From Caulobacter endophyticus (GTDB taxonomy: Bacteria; Pseudomonadota; Alphaproteobacteria; Caulobacterales; Caulobacteraceae), in the NCBI RefSeq assembly GCF_029543245.1, contig NZ_JARQWV010000020.1:1-64000 (forward strand): 64,000 bases of DNA. Reading direction: 5' to 3'. Below, one piece after another: positions 26,032 to 36,923 of the stretch. The number at the start of each line of letters is the position of its first letter. Within the stretch, counting starts at the first letter, position 1. The translations under genes were made by a program, and so were the position numbers. The notes under the pieces were generated by a model. The model saw only the letters and a program-made list of their open reading frames with translations, was not told the origin of the DNA and did not search any database.

Positions 26032-27870
26032 TTGCAAAACCGCCGCGAACTCCTGCTGTCGACCGTGGCCGCCGGCCTGGCCGCCGCCGCCGCCCCGTCG
26101 CTGGGCTTCGCCCAGCCGGCCGCCGCCTCGGCCTCTGGCGAAGCCGCCAAGATGAACGCGTTCTTCGACGCGGCCATGGCCAAGCTGATGCGCCAGGCGC
26201 CGGAGCTGACCACGAGCCTGGGCCTGGACAAGGACGACCTGGCCTGGACCAAGGGCCTGCTGAGCGACCGCTCGTTCGAGGCGATCGCCGCCGGCGCCGC
26301 CCAGACGACCGCCCAGCTGGCCGAGCTGCGCAGCATCGACCGCAAGCAGCTGACCGGCATGGACGCCGTCAACTACGACACCGTCGAGTTCACCCTGGCG
26401 GTGCAGGACGAGGGCAACCGCAAGTTCACCTACGCCGGCGGCGGTTCGGGCGCGCCCTACGTGCTGAGCCAGCTGACGGGCAGCTATCAGCAGATGCCCG
26501 ACTTCCTCGACACCCAGCACGCGATCGAGACCAAGGCCGACGCCGACGCCTACCTGCAGCGCATGGAGGGCTTCGCCCGCCTGATGGATCAGGAGACCCT
26601 GATCGCCAAGCGCGACTACGCTGACGGCGTGATCCCGCCTGACTTCGTCATCGACAAGGCCCTCATCCAGATGAAGGCCTTCGCCGACACCCCGACGGCC
26701 GACACCACCCTGGTTAAGTCGATCGCCCGCCGGACCAAGGAAAAGAACATCGCCGGCGACTGGGCCGCCGAAGCCAGCAAGGTCTACGAGAACTCGGTGC
26801 TGCCGGCGCTGAAGCGCCAGATCGCGCTGCTGGAAAGCGTGCGCCCGAAGGCCAACCACGACGCCGGCGTGTGGCGCCTGAAGGACGGCGGCGACTACTA
26901 CGCCGTGTCGCTGAAGAACTACACGACCTCGACCATGGGTCCCGAAGAGATCCACCAGCTGGGCCTGGACCTGGTGAAGTCGATCTCGGCCGAGGCCGAC
27001 AAGCTGTTCAAGTCGATCGGCATGAGCAAGGGCACGGTCGGCGAGCGCATGGCGCAGCTGGGCAAGGACATCTACGAGAACACCGACCCGGCCAAGGAAC
27101 AGCTGATCGCTGACCTCAACACCAAGGCCAAGTGGATCGAAAAGCAGCTGCCGGCCTATTTCGGCCAGCTGCCCAAGGCCCCGCTGGAGATCCGCCGCGT
27201 GCCCAAGGCCATCGAGGCCGGCGCGCCTGGCGGCTACTACAACTCGCCCTCGCTCGACGGCAAGCGTCCGGGGATCTACTGGATCAACCTGCGTGATACG
27301 GCCGAGCAGGCCAAGTACACCCTGACCACGCTGACGGTGCACGAGGGCGTCCCGGGCCACCACCTGCAGCTGTCGCTGTCGAACGAGGCCCAGGGCCTGC
27401 CGCTGATCCGCAAGGTCATCGGCTTCTCGGGCTACGCCGAAGGCTGGGCGCTCTATTCCGAAGAGCTGGCCGTCGAGATGGGCATCTACAAGAGCGACCC
27501 GCGCGGCCACATCGGCATGCTGCACGACGCGCTGTTCCGCGCCGTGCGCCTCGTGGTCGACAGCGGCATGCACCACAAGAAGTGGACCCGCGAACAGGCC
27601 GTCAAGTACATGGCCGAGACCATGGGCGACGAGGAAAGCGGCACGATCACCGAGATCGAACGCTACGTCGTGTGGCCGGGCCAGGCCTGCTCGTACATGC
27701 TGGGCAAGATCACCTGGCTGCGCGCCCGCGAGCGCGCCAAGAAGGCTCTCGGCAAGAAGTTCGACATCAAGAAGTTCCACGACGCGGGCCTGCTGTCGGG
27801 CATGACCCCGCTGACCGTGCTGGACCGCGTGGTCGACGACTACATCGCCGCGACGAAGGCGGGGAAGTAA
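26032..27870 (+). CDS. DUF885-family exported metallopeptidase-like protein
   Basis: The 612-residue protein starts with a Tat-like or Sec signal (NRRELLLSTVAAGLAAAAAPSLGFA). The mature part belongs to the DUF885 family, distantly related to M32/thermolysin-clan peptidases. The zinc site is visible as HEGVPGHH near residue 437, and the third ligand is likely the Glu in SGYAEGWALYSEELAVEMG. The substrate is unknown; it is probably periplasmic and acts on peptides. The start is a TTG at 26032 after a GGGACTTTCTC stretch; the signal peptide supports it. It stands alone, with its own terminator at 27908-27937. Confidence 0.88.
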   Translation: MQNRRELLLSTVAAGLAAAAAPSLGFAQPAAASASGEAAKMNAFFDAAMAKLMRQAPELTTSLGLDKDDLAWTKGLLSDRSFEAIAAGAAQTTAQLAELRSIDRKQLTGMDAVNYDTVEFTLAVQDEGNRKFTYAGGGSGAPYVLSQLTGSYQQMPDFLDTQHAIETKADADAYLQRMEGFARLMDQETLIAKRDYADGVIPPDFVIDKALIQMKAFADTPTADTTLVKSIARRTKEKNIAGDWAAEASKVYENSVLPALKRQIALLESVRPKANHDAGVWRLKDGGDYYAVSLKNYTTSTMGPEEIHQLGLDLVKSISAEADKLFKSIGMSKGTVGERMAQLGKDIYENTDPAKEQLIADLNTKAKWIEKQLPAYFGQLPKAPLEIRRVPKAIEAGAPGGYYNSPSLDGKRPGIYWINLRDTAEQAKYTLTTLTVHEGVPGHHLQLSLSNEAQGLPLIRKVIGFSGYAEGWALYSEELAVEMGIYKSDPRGHIGMLHDALFRAVRLVVDSGMHHKKWTREQAVKYMAETMGDEESGTITEIERYVVWPGQACSYMLGKITWLRARERAKKALGKKFDIKKFHDAGLLSGMTPLTVLDRVVDDYIAATKAGK

Positions 27871-27907
27871 GGGGCGGGCCTTTCCGCAAGGCCCTGACGA
27901 AGTCGAA

Positions 27908-27937
27908 GGAGCGTCCGTCTGACGGGCGCTCCTTTTT
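27908..27937 (+). terminator. Rho-independent terminator
   Basis: A 12-bp stem (GGAGCGTCCGTC paired with GACGGGCGCTCC, one G-T pair) is followed directly by TTTTTCTTT. It ends transcription of the DUF885 gene. Confidence 0.85.
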
Positions 27938-28026
27938 CTTTGCGCGCGGCACAGCGAACCGGACGTCTCAGCCGACGTTGATGCCTCGCGACCGGCCGCG
28001 CTTGGGCCGGGCCCCGGGAGCTCGCC

Positions 28027-28536
28027 GTGACCTATGTGACCCGCGCCATCTTCGCCGTCGCCAGCCTGCTGCTGCTGCTGGCGGCCATGAGCCTGGTGGC
28101 CCTGGGGATCAACGAGGCGATCGCGGGCCTGCGCAACCCCGACGAGTCGGGCGCTGACGCGGTGCTGGACGTGCTGGGCTACATCATCGTGGCGATCGCC
28201 GTGTTCGACGTGGCCAAGTACCTGTTCGAGGACGAGGTGCGGCGCGACAGCGAGAGGCGCAGCGCGGCGGAGGCGAGGCGCAGCCTGACCAAGTTTCTGT
28301 CGACCATCGTCATCGCCCTGTTCCTCGAGGCGCTGGTGGTGGTGTTCAAGACCGCCCGCGCGGATGTTTCCCAGCTGGTCTATCCGACCATGCTGCTGGT
28401 GGCGGCGGTGCTGGTCCTGGTGGGGCTGGGCGCCTATCAGCGCTTCTCGGCCGCCGTCGAGGAGAAGGTCGGCGAAGACGACGACGCCGAGGATCGCAAA
28501 GAGAAAAGCCGCCGACGCGGGAGCGCCGGCGGCTGA
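28027..28536 (+). CDS. small four-helix membrane protein
   Basis: The 169-residue protein has four hydrophobic segments: ~5-28, ~46-66, ~88-108 and ~117-138. An Arg-rich cytoplasmic loop lies between the second and third (EDEVRRDSERRSAAEARRS), and a charged tail ends the protein (EEKVGEDDDAEDRKEKSRRR). No catalytic motif or named family was recognised. The start is GTG 28027. It is convergent with katG across a 20-bp gap containing a small hairpin. Confidence 0.75.
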   Translation: MTYVTRAIFAVASLLLLLAAMSLVALGINEAIAGLRNPDESGADAVLDVLGYIIVAIAVFDVAKYLFEDEVRRDSERRSAAEARRSLTKFLSTIVIALFLEALVVVFKTARADVSQLVYPTMLLVAAVLVLVGLGAYQRFSAAVEEKVGEDDDAEDRKEKSRRRGSAGG

Positions 28537-28553
28537 AGGCGAAGCCTCGCCTT
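28536..28553. terminator. hairpin between convergent genes
   Basis: AAGGCGA-AGCC-TCGCCTT forms a 7-bp stem in the 20-bp gap between the membrane-protein gene and the 3' end of katG. No T-run follows on either strand, so termination strength is doubtful. Confidence 0.4.
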
Positions 28554-28556
28554 GGT

Positions 28557-30788
<2,232 letters not shown>

Positions 30789-30820
30789 CTAGTCAACGCG
30801 CCCTTTCAGTCATTGGTACA

Positions 30821-30846
30821 ATTGATTGTTCCTATCGCTTCGATAG
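30821..30846. promoter_or_regulatory. OxyR-type binding site upstream of katG
   Basis: The core CTAT-N7-ATAG (30832-30846) matches the centre of the four-part OxyR consensus exactly. The left 15-mer (30821-30835) also keeps the outer ATnG and the T at position 6; the right half is degenerate. It lies about 84-117 bp before the katG start. Binding is predicted, not shown. Confidence 0.65.
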
Positions 30847-30892
30847 ACGCGGCCAACCTTGGAGGATCGGTTCGTCCGCCCTCGGCCGATCT

Positions 30893-31798
30893 TCAGGCGG
30901 CGTCGGCGGCGGTGCTCTCGGTGTAGCCGCGCAGGCGGCGGGCGATGACCTCGCCCACGGCCTCGGCGGCGGGGCGCTGGGGGAACTGGGCGCGCCAGAC
31001 GATGCGGATGGTGCGGCCGGTCCAGGTCGACAGGGGTCGCAGCACGATGCCGGCGTCCTGGGCCGCGCCGGCCGCCAGGCCCGGGATCAGGGTGGTGCCG
31101 TAGCCGGCGGCGACCATGTTCAGCAGGGTGGTCAGGCTGGAGGCGCGCAACGAGGCGCCGAGCGCGGTGGTCTGGCCGCAGGCCTCCAGCGCCTGGTCGC
31201 GCAGGCAGTGGCCGTCGGACAGCACGAGGATGTCGCGGGCCAGATCGGTCTCGGCCACGGCTTCATGCGCGGCCAGCGGATGCTCGGGCGGCAGGGCGGC
31301 CAGGAACGGCTCGGCGAACAGGGGGCGGCCGGCCAGGTCGGGCGCGGCCTCGTCGGTGGCCAGCAGCACGGCGTCCAGCTCGTGGGCGCGCAGGCGCTCC
31401 AGCAGGGCGGCGGTCTGGTCTTCCCACGGCTCCAGCTCCAGCGACGGCAGGGCTTCGCGCAGCGGGCCGAAGACCAGGGGCAGCAGGTAGGGGGCGAGGG
31501 TGGGGATGATGCCCAGGCGGAAGCGGCCGGCCAGCGGATCGCGCAGGCTGCGGGCGGTGGCCAGCACGCCCTCGGCCGCGGTCACCGCCGCGCGGGCGTG
31601 ATCGAGCAGCTGGCGGCAGGCGGCCGTCGGGGTGGCGGTCTTGCCGCCGCGCTCGAAGAGGACGACGCCCAAGAGGTCTTCCAGCTTGCGGATCTGCACC
31701 GACAGGGTGGGCTGGCTGACGCCGCAGGCGCGGGCCGCGCGGCCGAAGTGCTCGTGCTCGGCCACGGCCAGCAGATAGCGGAGATCGCGCAGGTTCAT
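30893..31798 (-). CDS. oxyR: hydrogen-peroxide sensor OxyR (LysR family)
   Basis: The 301-residue LysR regulator carries the two redox cysteines of OxyR at positions 198 and 207 (GHCLRDQALEACG), almost the same numbering as C199/C208 of E. coli. Oxidation to a disulfide switches it to an activator of peroxide defence genes. The N-terminal helix-turn-helix is HFGRAARACGVSQPTLSVQIRKLE. The start is at ATG 31798 (MNLRDLRYLL); an open frame continues upstream but overlaps the operator. It is 155 bp upstream of katG and divergent from a Fur-family gene. A four-part OxyR-like site lies in front of it, suggesting autoregulation. Confidence 0.96.
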   Translation of the reverse strand: MNLRDLRYLLAVAEHEHFGRAARACGVSQPTLSVQIRKLEDLLGVVLFERGGKTATPTAACRQLLDHARAAVTAAEGVLATARSLRDPLAGRFRLGIIPTLAPYLLPLVFGPLREALPSLELEPWEDQTAALLERLRAHELDAVLLATDEAAPDLAGRPLFAEPFLAALPPEHPLAAHEAVAETDLARDILVLSDGHCLRDQALEACGQTTALGASLRASSLTTLLNMVAAGYGTTLIPGLAAGAAQDAGIVLRPLSTWTGRTIRIVWRAQFPQRPAAEAVGEVIARRLRGYTESTAADAA

Positions 31799-31819
31799 GC
31801 CGCCGGTTCCCGGTTCTCG

Positions 31820-31856
31820 ATAGCTGGAGCCTATCGCGATCATTGATCTTTGAAAC
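31820..31856. promoter_or_regulatory. OxyR-type binding site upstream of oxyR
   Basis: The site reads ATAG-N7-CTAT (31820-31834), with the consensus T at position 6, followed after exactly 7 bp by ATTG-A-T (31842-31847). This spacing is that of the full OxyR consensus. It lies 22 bp from the oxyR start codon, fitting autorepression, and could also affect the divergent Fur-family gene. Confidence 0.65.
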
Positions 31857-31964
31857 TTCTTTTCCACGGCCCGTTGCGCCAAGCTCGCGACGATACGGAC
31901 GCGAGGAAGAGGTCGCGACGCGCAAACGATCGCGGCCGTCCTTCGCCCCCGGGAGGACGCCTGG

Positions 31965-32393
31965 ATGCCTCATGCCGTGGACGCCGTCCTGCAGGACGAG
32001 CTGCGTCGCGCGGGCCTGCCTTGCCGCGGGCCGACCGCGCGCCTGCTGGCGCTGCTGCGTGCGTCGGAGGAGACGCACCTGACCGCGCTCGAGATCGCCG
32101 AGCTGGCGGCCGAGGCGGGGCTGGCCATGCCGCCGGCCGAGATCGCCCGCCAGGTCGAGGCCTTCGCCGACCATGGCCTGCTGGGACGGCTGCCGACCAC
32201 CACGGCCGAGCCGGTGTTCGATACCCAGCCCGAGCCGCATTTCCACCTGATCTACGAGGACACCGCGCGGATCGTCGACCTGCACGTCTCGCCCGAGACC
32301 CTGCTGGCCATGCTGCGCGACGCCCTGGCCAGGCGGCCGAACGGGGTGGAGGTGGTGGTGGTCATGCGCCGCGAGGGCGCGAGCGGGGGATAA
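31965..32393 (+). CDS. Fur-family transcriptional regulator (Irr/PerR-like)
   Basis: The 142-residue protein has the Fur layout: a winged helix (LQDELRRAGLPCRGPTARLLALLR, then DHGLLGRLPTT) and a C-terminal dimer/metal domain (PEPHFHLIYEDTARIVDLHVSPETLLAMLRDAL). The histidines in PHFHL match the metal or haem site of the family. There is no CxxC structural zinc pair, which places it nearer Irr-type than classic Fur or Zur. It is divergent from oxyR, beside katG, so a role in iron or peroxide control is likely. The exact subgroup is uncertain. Confidence 0.78.
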   Translation: MPHAVDAVLQDELRRAGLPCRGPTARLLALLRASEETHLTALEIAELAAEAGLAMPPAEIARQVEAFADHGLLGRLPTTTAEPVFDTQPEPHFHLIYEDTARIVDLHVSPETLLAMLRDALARRPNGVEVVVVMRREGASGG

Positions 32394-32480
32394 ACCAGCG
32401 TATGGGTGTCGGGCGCGGGTCGCGTGGGCTAATCCAGTCCTCGTCAGCGTCCATCTAGCGGGCGTGCTTAGAGAAACGCC

Positions 32481-32843
32481 ATGTCCCGCCGGCGCACCAT
32501 CGCCGTCATCGACGACGACGCCCTTGTCCGCTCGGGCCTCGCGCGACTGATCCGCTCGTTCGGGCTGGAGGTCGGGGTCTTCGGCTCGGCGGCCAGCTTC
32601 CTGGCCTCGGGCGTGGAGGCCTGGGGCTGCGTGGTCACCGACATCCACATGCCGGAAATCTCGGGCCTCGACTTGCTGCGCCGCTTGCAGGCCAGCCATC
32701 CGGACCTGCCGGTGGTGGTTGTCACCGCCTTTCCGGACATGAGGGACCAGGCGATGGGCGCAGGCGCGCGGGACTTTCTCGAAAAGCCCTGTGCGCCCGA
32801 CCGGATCGAGGCCACGCTGAAGCGGATGCTCGACGAGGCGTGA
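32481..32843 (+). CDS. single-domain response regulator
   Basis: A lone receiver domain of 120 residues: acidic pair VIDDD, phosphoryl-accepting Asp in [12 protein letters not shown], Thr in VVTAFPD and Lys in FLEKPC. There is no output domain, so it passes on phosphate or works by protein contact. It is 31 bp upstream of a FixJ-like regulator on the same strand, and a FixL-like kinase is encoded nearby (34177-36090) on the opposite strand. The receiver resembles FixJ receivers. Confidence 0.88.
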   Translation: MSRRRTIAVIDDDALVRSGLARLIRSFGLEVGVFGSAASFLASGVEAWGCVVTDIHMPEISGLDLLRRLQASHPDLPVVVVTAFPDMRDQAMGAGARDFLEKPCAPDRIEATLKRMLDEA

Positions 32844-32874
32844 GCGGCCGGGGGATGGCCGAGCTAGAGGGGTG

Positions 32875-33531
32875 ATGGGGATGCCGGGCAAGGCCGAGAA
32901 CCGCAGCGACGAGACGGCGCAGACGGTGCTGATCGTCGACGACAACGAGATGTTTCGCGTCTCGATGGACCGGCTGTTCCGGTCGGTGGGCTTGCAGACG
33001 GCGCTCTACGCCTCGGCCGGCGCGCTGCTGGAGGCGCCGCTGCCCGACACGGCGTGCTGCATCCTGGTGGACGTGCGCATGCCCAAGATGAGCGGCCTGG
33101 ATCTTCAGGAAGCGCTGGCCGCGCGCCGGGTGCGGGCGCCGGTGATCGTGATGACCGGCCATGCCGACGTGCCGATGACGGTGCGGGCGATGAAGGCCGG
33201 GGCGGTCGACTTTCTCGCCAAGCCCTTCCGCGACCAGGACGTCATCGACGCCGTCACCGCGGCCCTGGCCAAGGACGGAAAGCGCCGGGAGCTGGCCCGC
33301 GACGTGGCCGAAGTGAAGGCCCGCTTCGACGCCCTGACCCCGCGCGAGCAACAGGTCATGACCCTGGTCACCGCCGGGCTGCTGAACAAGCAGGTGGCCG
33401 GCGAGCTGGGCCTGCAGGAGATCACCGTCAAGCTGCACCGCGGCAGCCTGATGAAGAAGATGCGCGCGGGATCCTTCGCCGAACTGGTGCGGATGGCCGA
33501 AGCCCTGGAGCGGGATCGGGCGGGCGGCTAG
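32875..33531 (+). CDS. FixJ/NarL-type response regulator
   Basis: This 218-residue two-domain regulator has a receiver (LIVDDNEMF; Asp in [13 protein letters not shown]; Lys in FLAKPF) and a LuxR-type helix-turn-helix ([39 protein letters not shown]). The layout FixJ-receiver-linker-LuxR and the PREQQVM motif match FixJ-type regulators, which pair with kinases of the HEVNQPLAAI type, such as the one at 34177-36090. The start at ATG 32875 follows AGAGGGGTG; a GTG directly before it and an ATG at 32881 are alternatives. It overlaps the ribosome region after the lone receiver, so both are probably one operon. Confidence 0.9.
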   Translation: MGMPGKAENRSDETAQTVLIVDDNEMFRVSMDRLFRSVGLQTALYASAGALLEAPLPDTACCILVDVRMPKMSGLDLQEALAARRVRAPVIVMTGHADVPMTVRAMKAGAVDFLAKPFRDQDVIDAVTAALAKDGKRRELARDVAEVKARFDALTPREQQVMTLVTAGLLNKQVAGELGLQEITVKLHRGSLMKKMRAGSFAELVRMAEALERDRAGG

Positions 33532-33544
33532 GCCTGGGCCGTCG

Positions 33545-33955
33545 TCAGGCCTTGGGCGGACCAGCCAGATACTGAGCGTCGGTCACGTGCTCCATCCAGG
33601 TCACCGGCGAGCCGTTCAGCGCCTCCTGGATGGCGATGTGGGTCATCGAGGTGGTCGGCGTGGCGCCGTGCCAGTGACGGTGGCCGGGCGGGCAGACGAC
33701 GACGTCGCCGGCGCGGATCTCGACGATGTCCTCGCCCTCGCACTGGGTCCAGCCGCAGCCGGCGGTGACCACCAGGATCTGGCCCAGCGGATGGGTGTGC
33801 CAGGCCGTGCGGGCGCCGGGCTCGAAGGTGACGCTGGCGGCCGAGACGCGGGCCGGTGCCTGCGCCGTATGCAGCGGGTCGAGGCGCACCTGGCCGGTGA
33901 ACCAGTCGGCAGGGCCCTTCTGCGACGGCTGGCAGCCTGCGCGCTTGAGGATCAT
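33545..33955 (-). CDS. cupin domain protein (mandelonitrile-lyase/quercetinase-like)
   Basis: A 136-residue single-domain cupin. The motifs [14 protein letters not shown] and [11 protein letters not shown] supply the usual three-His-one-Glu/Gln metal site. The N-terminus [20 protein letters not shown] matches small cupins annotated as (R)-mandelonitrile lyase-like or quercetinase-like proteins; the real substrate is unknown. The start at ATG 33955 has GAAGGAG seven bases upstream. The same frame stays open upstream to 34099 and would add a signal-peptide-like segment ([20 protein letters not shown]) from ATG 34066, so an exported form is possible. Confidence 0.82.
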   Translation of the reverse strand: MILKRAGCQPSQKGPADWFTGQVRLDPLHTAQAPARVSAASVTFEPGARTAWHTHPLGQILVVTAGCGWTQCEGEDIVEIRAGDVVVCPPGHRHWHGATPTTSMTHIAIQEALNGSPVTWMEHVTDAQYLAGPPKA

Positions 33956-34176
33956 GGCTGTCTCCTTCGAGGACGCCCGGCGGGGCGATGCGGCCGCGAG
34001 CGCCGGCAGCAGGCTCCAGCACAGGACGCCGAAACCAAGGGCCGACACGGTTCGCCGATCCGGCATCGCAGCGCTCCGAGCGGTGAAAACGTCGGGCAAT
34101 CTAGCAGCGGGCCGGCGGGGCGATTAGCGGCGCGGCGCTCCATGGGGTGATGAGCTGAGCTCATCGATGGCGGGCG

Positions 34177-36090
34177 TCAGGCGACGGCCGGCAGCCGGAT
34201 CTCGATCCGCGCGCCTTGGTCCGAGGGCAGCACCGCGATCCGTCCGTCGTGGGCCGCCACGGCCGATTGGCAGATGGCCAGGCCAAGGCCCATGCCGCCG
34301 GGCTTGGTGGTGAAGAAGGCCTCGAAGGCGCGGTCGGCGGCGTCAGGGGGGAAGCCGGGGCCGGTGTCGGCGATCTCGATGACCGCCTCGCCGCCTTCAC
34401 GGCGCGAGCGGACGTGCAGGCGGCGGGTCTCGGCGGGGACGGCGCTCATGGCCTGGACGCCGTTGAGCATCAGGTTGACCAGCGCCTGCTGCAGCACGAC
34501 GCGGTCGCCGTGGACGACGGTGTCGGGGGCCTGCGGATCGAGGATCAGCTCGACCCCGTGCTCGGCGATCTCGCGCCGGACAAAGCCGGCCGAGGCGGCC
34601 AGCAGGCCGTCGACCGGCAGGGCCGCGCGGTCGGCCGGGGTCTGGGCGATCAGGCCGCGGATGCCGCGCACCACCTCGGCGGCGTGGGCGGCGGCGTGGA
34701 CGACGTCGGCGACGGCTTCCTTGGCTTCGTCGAGGTCGGGGGTCGCGCGGTCGAGCCAGCGCTGTGCCGCGCCGGCGGCGTTGGATATGGCGGCCAGCGG
34801 CTGATTGACCTCGTGGGCGATCGAGGCCGACAGCACGCCCAGCGTCGCCGCCCGCAGGGCGTGCTCCAGTTCCGAACGGGCGCGGTCGAGGCGCTCCTGC
34901 ATCCGCCGCTGCTCGGTCAGGTCCACGATCGAGGCCTGGACGCGGTCGAGGCCCTGGGCGTCGGGCGGGAAGTTCAAGGCGACCATGACCGGGATCATCT
35001 CGCCGGTGCGGCTGCGCACGGTGGTCTCGGTCTCGAAGCGGGGCGCGCCGGCGTCGAAGGCGATCAGGAACTGGGCGAAGCTGTCGTCGGTCTCGGGCAG
35101 CAGGTCCTCCAGCCGCTGGAAGAAGTCGCCCTTGTCGGCCACGCCCATCATCTTCAGGGCGGTGGCGTTGACGTCGGTGATGCCGACCCTGGCCTTGATC
35201 TCGCGCGCCACCTCCGGATTGCGGGCCAGATGGTCCGCCAGGTCGGTGACGCCCTGGGCGCGCAGCTCGTCGAGCGCGGTCTTCACCGGCCGGAAGTCAT
35301 GCTCCCAGATCGACACCGCCAGGGTGTTGAAGATCGTGCGATAGCGGGCCTCGCTGCGGCGCAGGGCCTCGTCGGCGCGGCGCAGGTCGGAGATGTCGGT
35401 GTTGCTCTCCAGCAGGGCATGGGCGCCGGTCGCCGCGTCGCGCTCGAGAATCCATTCGCTGAGCACGGTCAGGATCCCGCCGTCCTTGCGGCGCTGGGTC
35501 ACCTCGCCCTGCCAGGCGCCGTCGCAGGCCACGCGGGCGGCGATTTCGTCGGAGGGCGCGGGCAGGAGGGTTTCGAGCAGGCGGTGGGCGTCCTGGCCCA
35601 GGGCCTCGTCGCGGGTCCAGCCGTAGAGGCGCTCGGCGCCGCGGTTCCAGAAGGTGACGCGCCCTTGCGTGTCGCGGATGAAGATGGCGTCTGAGGTGAC
35701 GTCCAGCAGGCGGGCCTGGGCCTGGAGGATCTCGCGGGCCGCCAGGTTGCGCCCGGTCAGGAAGGCCGCAACCCCGAGCGCCGCCAGGCTGACCATCAGG
35801 CGCAGGGTCGGGGCCAGCTCGACGTCTTCCCCGTGGGCGAAGGCGAAGCTGATCGTCGCCATGGCCGCGCAGGCCAGGGTCACCACCCACAGCTTTCGGC
35901 CGGGCAGTTCGTCGCCGACCAGAAGCAGCACCAGCACGTAGAGCACCGCCACCGCGCTGGACAGCGGGGTGAAGGTGTCGACCACGAACACGGCCGCGGC
36001 GATCAGGGCCGCGCCGCCCAGGCGCAGCCGGCGGCCGAGCGGCGAGGGGCGTGAGGCGGGAAAGGGCGAAAAGCGCATCAGGCGACTCAT
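34177..36090 (-). CDS. membrane-bound FixL-like sensor histidine kinase
   Basis: The N-terminal part has about four to five membrane helices (~20-45, 45-65, 72-90, 95-115). A PAS domain follows at ~120-240 (VTSDAIFIRDTQGRVTFWNRG), then a second sensor region ~255-400 ending IVDLTEQRR, a HisKA with the phosphorylated His in IAHEVNQPLAAI, and an HATPase with DTGPGFP and GMGLGLAIC. The HEVNQPLAAI motif is the FixL/HPK4 type that pairs with FixJ-type regulators such as the one at 32875-33531. The start at ATG 36090 (MSRLMRFSPF) gives a normal membrane anchor. It is divergent from an AraC gene. The signal is unknown. Confidence 0.9.
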   Translation of the reverse strand: MSRLMRFSPFPASRPSPLGRRLRLGGAALIAAAVFVVDTFTPLSSAVAVLYVLVLLLVGDELPGRKLWVVTLACAAMATISFAFAHGEDVELAPTLRLMVSLAALGVAAFLTGRNLAAREILQAQARLLDVTSDAIFIRDTQGRVTFWNRGAERLYGWTRDEALGQDAHRLLETLLPAPSDEIAARVACDGAWQGEVTQRRKDGGILTVLSEWILERDAATGAHALLESNTDISDLRRADEALRRSEARYRTIFNTLAVSIWEHDFRPVKTALDELRAQGVTDLADHLARNPEVAREIKARVGITDVNATALKMMGVADKGDFFQRLEDLLPETDDSFAQFLIAFDAGAPRFETETTVRSRTGEMIPVMVALNFPPDAQGLDRVQASIVDLTEQRRMQERLDRARSELEHALRAATLGVLSASIAHEVNQPLAAISNAAGAAQRWLDRATPDLDEAKEAVADVVHAAAHAAEVVRGIRGLIAQTPADRAALPVDGLLAASAGFVRREIAEHGVELILDPQAPDTVVHGDRVVLQQALVNLMLNGVQAMSAVPAETRRLHVRSRREGGEAVIEIADTGPGFPPDAADRAFEAFFTTKPGGMGLGLAICQSAVAAHDGRIAVLPSDQGARIEIRLPAVA

Positions 36091-36239
36091 AGCGCAAGCC
36101 TGGCCCGACCCGGGACCCCATACAAAGGTCTGGGGCGGGCCAACCAAGTCGATACGTGCGGTCAACGTCCGTTCGGTGTGTGGCGCGGGCCGGCGTCGCT
36201 AGGGTTGCGGTCACATCGAGGCGGCAGGAGACCGTAGCC

Positions 36240-36812
36240 ATGTTGCAGTCCATCGACACCCCGAAGACCCCGCCCCAGGCGATCTGGCTGGTCGAGCAGG
36301 CGCTGGCCGCGCTCGACGCCGACCTCGGTTCGGCCCGGCAGATGCTCGACCGGCTGGCGGTGGTGCTGAGCAGCGCCGCCCCGCGCGAGGAGCCCAGCTT
36401 CCTGCCGGGCTCGCGCGTGCGCTCCAGCGGACCGGCGCGCGGCGGCCTGGCCGGCTGGCAGATCCGGGCCGTGGCGGCCCACGTGGAGGCCCATATCGGC
36501 GCCAGCGTCTCGGTGGGCGCCCTGGCCGCGCGGGTGGGACTGTCGGCCAGCTATTTCTGCCGCGCCTTCAAGGTCAGCACCGACGAGACGCCGCACGCCT
36601 ACATCATGCGCAGGCGCCTGGAGCACGCCCAGGCGATGATGCTGGAGACCGACGAGAGCCTGGCCCACATCGCCGCCGTCTGCGGCCTGGCCGACCAGGC
36701 TCACCTGACCCGGTTGTTCCGCCGCTACGTCGGCCAGACGCCCAATGTCTGGCGGCGCGAGAACCGCCCGTGGGGCCGCGCGCTGATCACCGGGTCGCTG
36801 CGGCGCGCCTGA
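36240..36812 (+). CDS. AraC-family transcriptional regulator
   Basis: A short (190-residue) AraC protein made almost only of the DNA-binding domain: helix-turn-helix 1 at VSVGALAARVGLSASYFCRAF and helix-turn-helix 2 at SLAHIAAVCGLADQAHLTRLF, ending YVGQTPNVWRREN. The N-terminal ~75 residues are helical, with no cupin. The start at ATG 36240 follows GGCAGGAGACC. It is divergent from the FixL-like kinase and 111 bp upstream of dps; which of them it regulates, if either, cannot be seen. Confidence 0.88.
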   Translation: MLQSIDTPKTPPQAIWLVEQALAALDADLGSARQMLDRLAVVLSSAAPREEPSFLPGSRVRSSGPARGGLAGWQIRAVAAHVEAHIGASVSVGALAARVGLSASYFCRAFKVSTDETPHAYIMRRRLEHAQAMMLETDESLAHIAAVCGLADQAHLTRLFRRYVGQTPNVWRRENRPWGRALITGSLRRA

Positions 36813-36923
36813 AGCGGCGCCGACGTTCAAGCCGGCGCGGCTCGCGCCAAGAGCGTCCGGCGTTTCAGGCGCAGGATGGACCACAACGGCGCGGCGCGGC
36901 CCCGCCCTCGCAGGAGAAGACCC

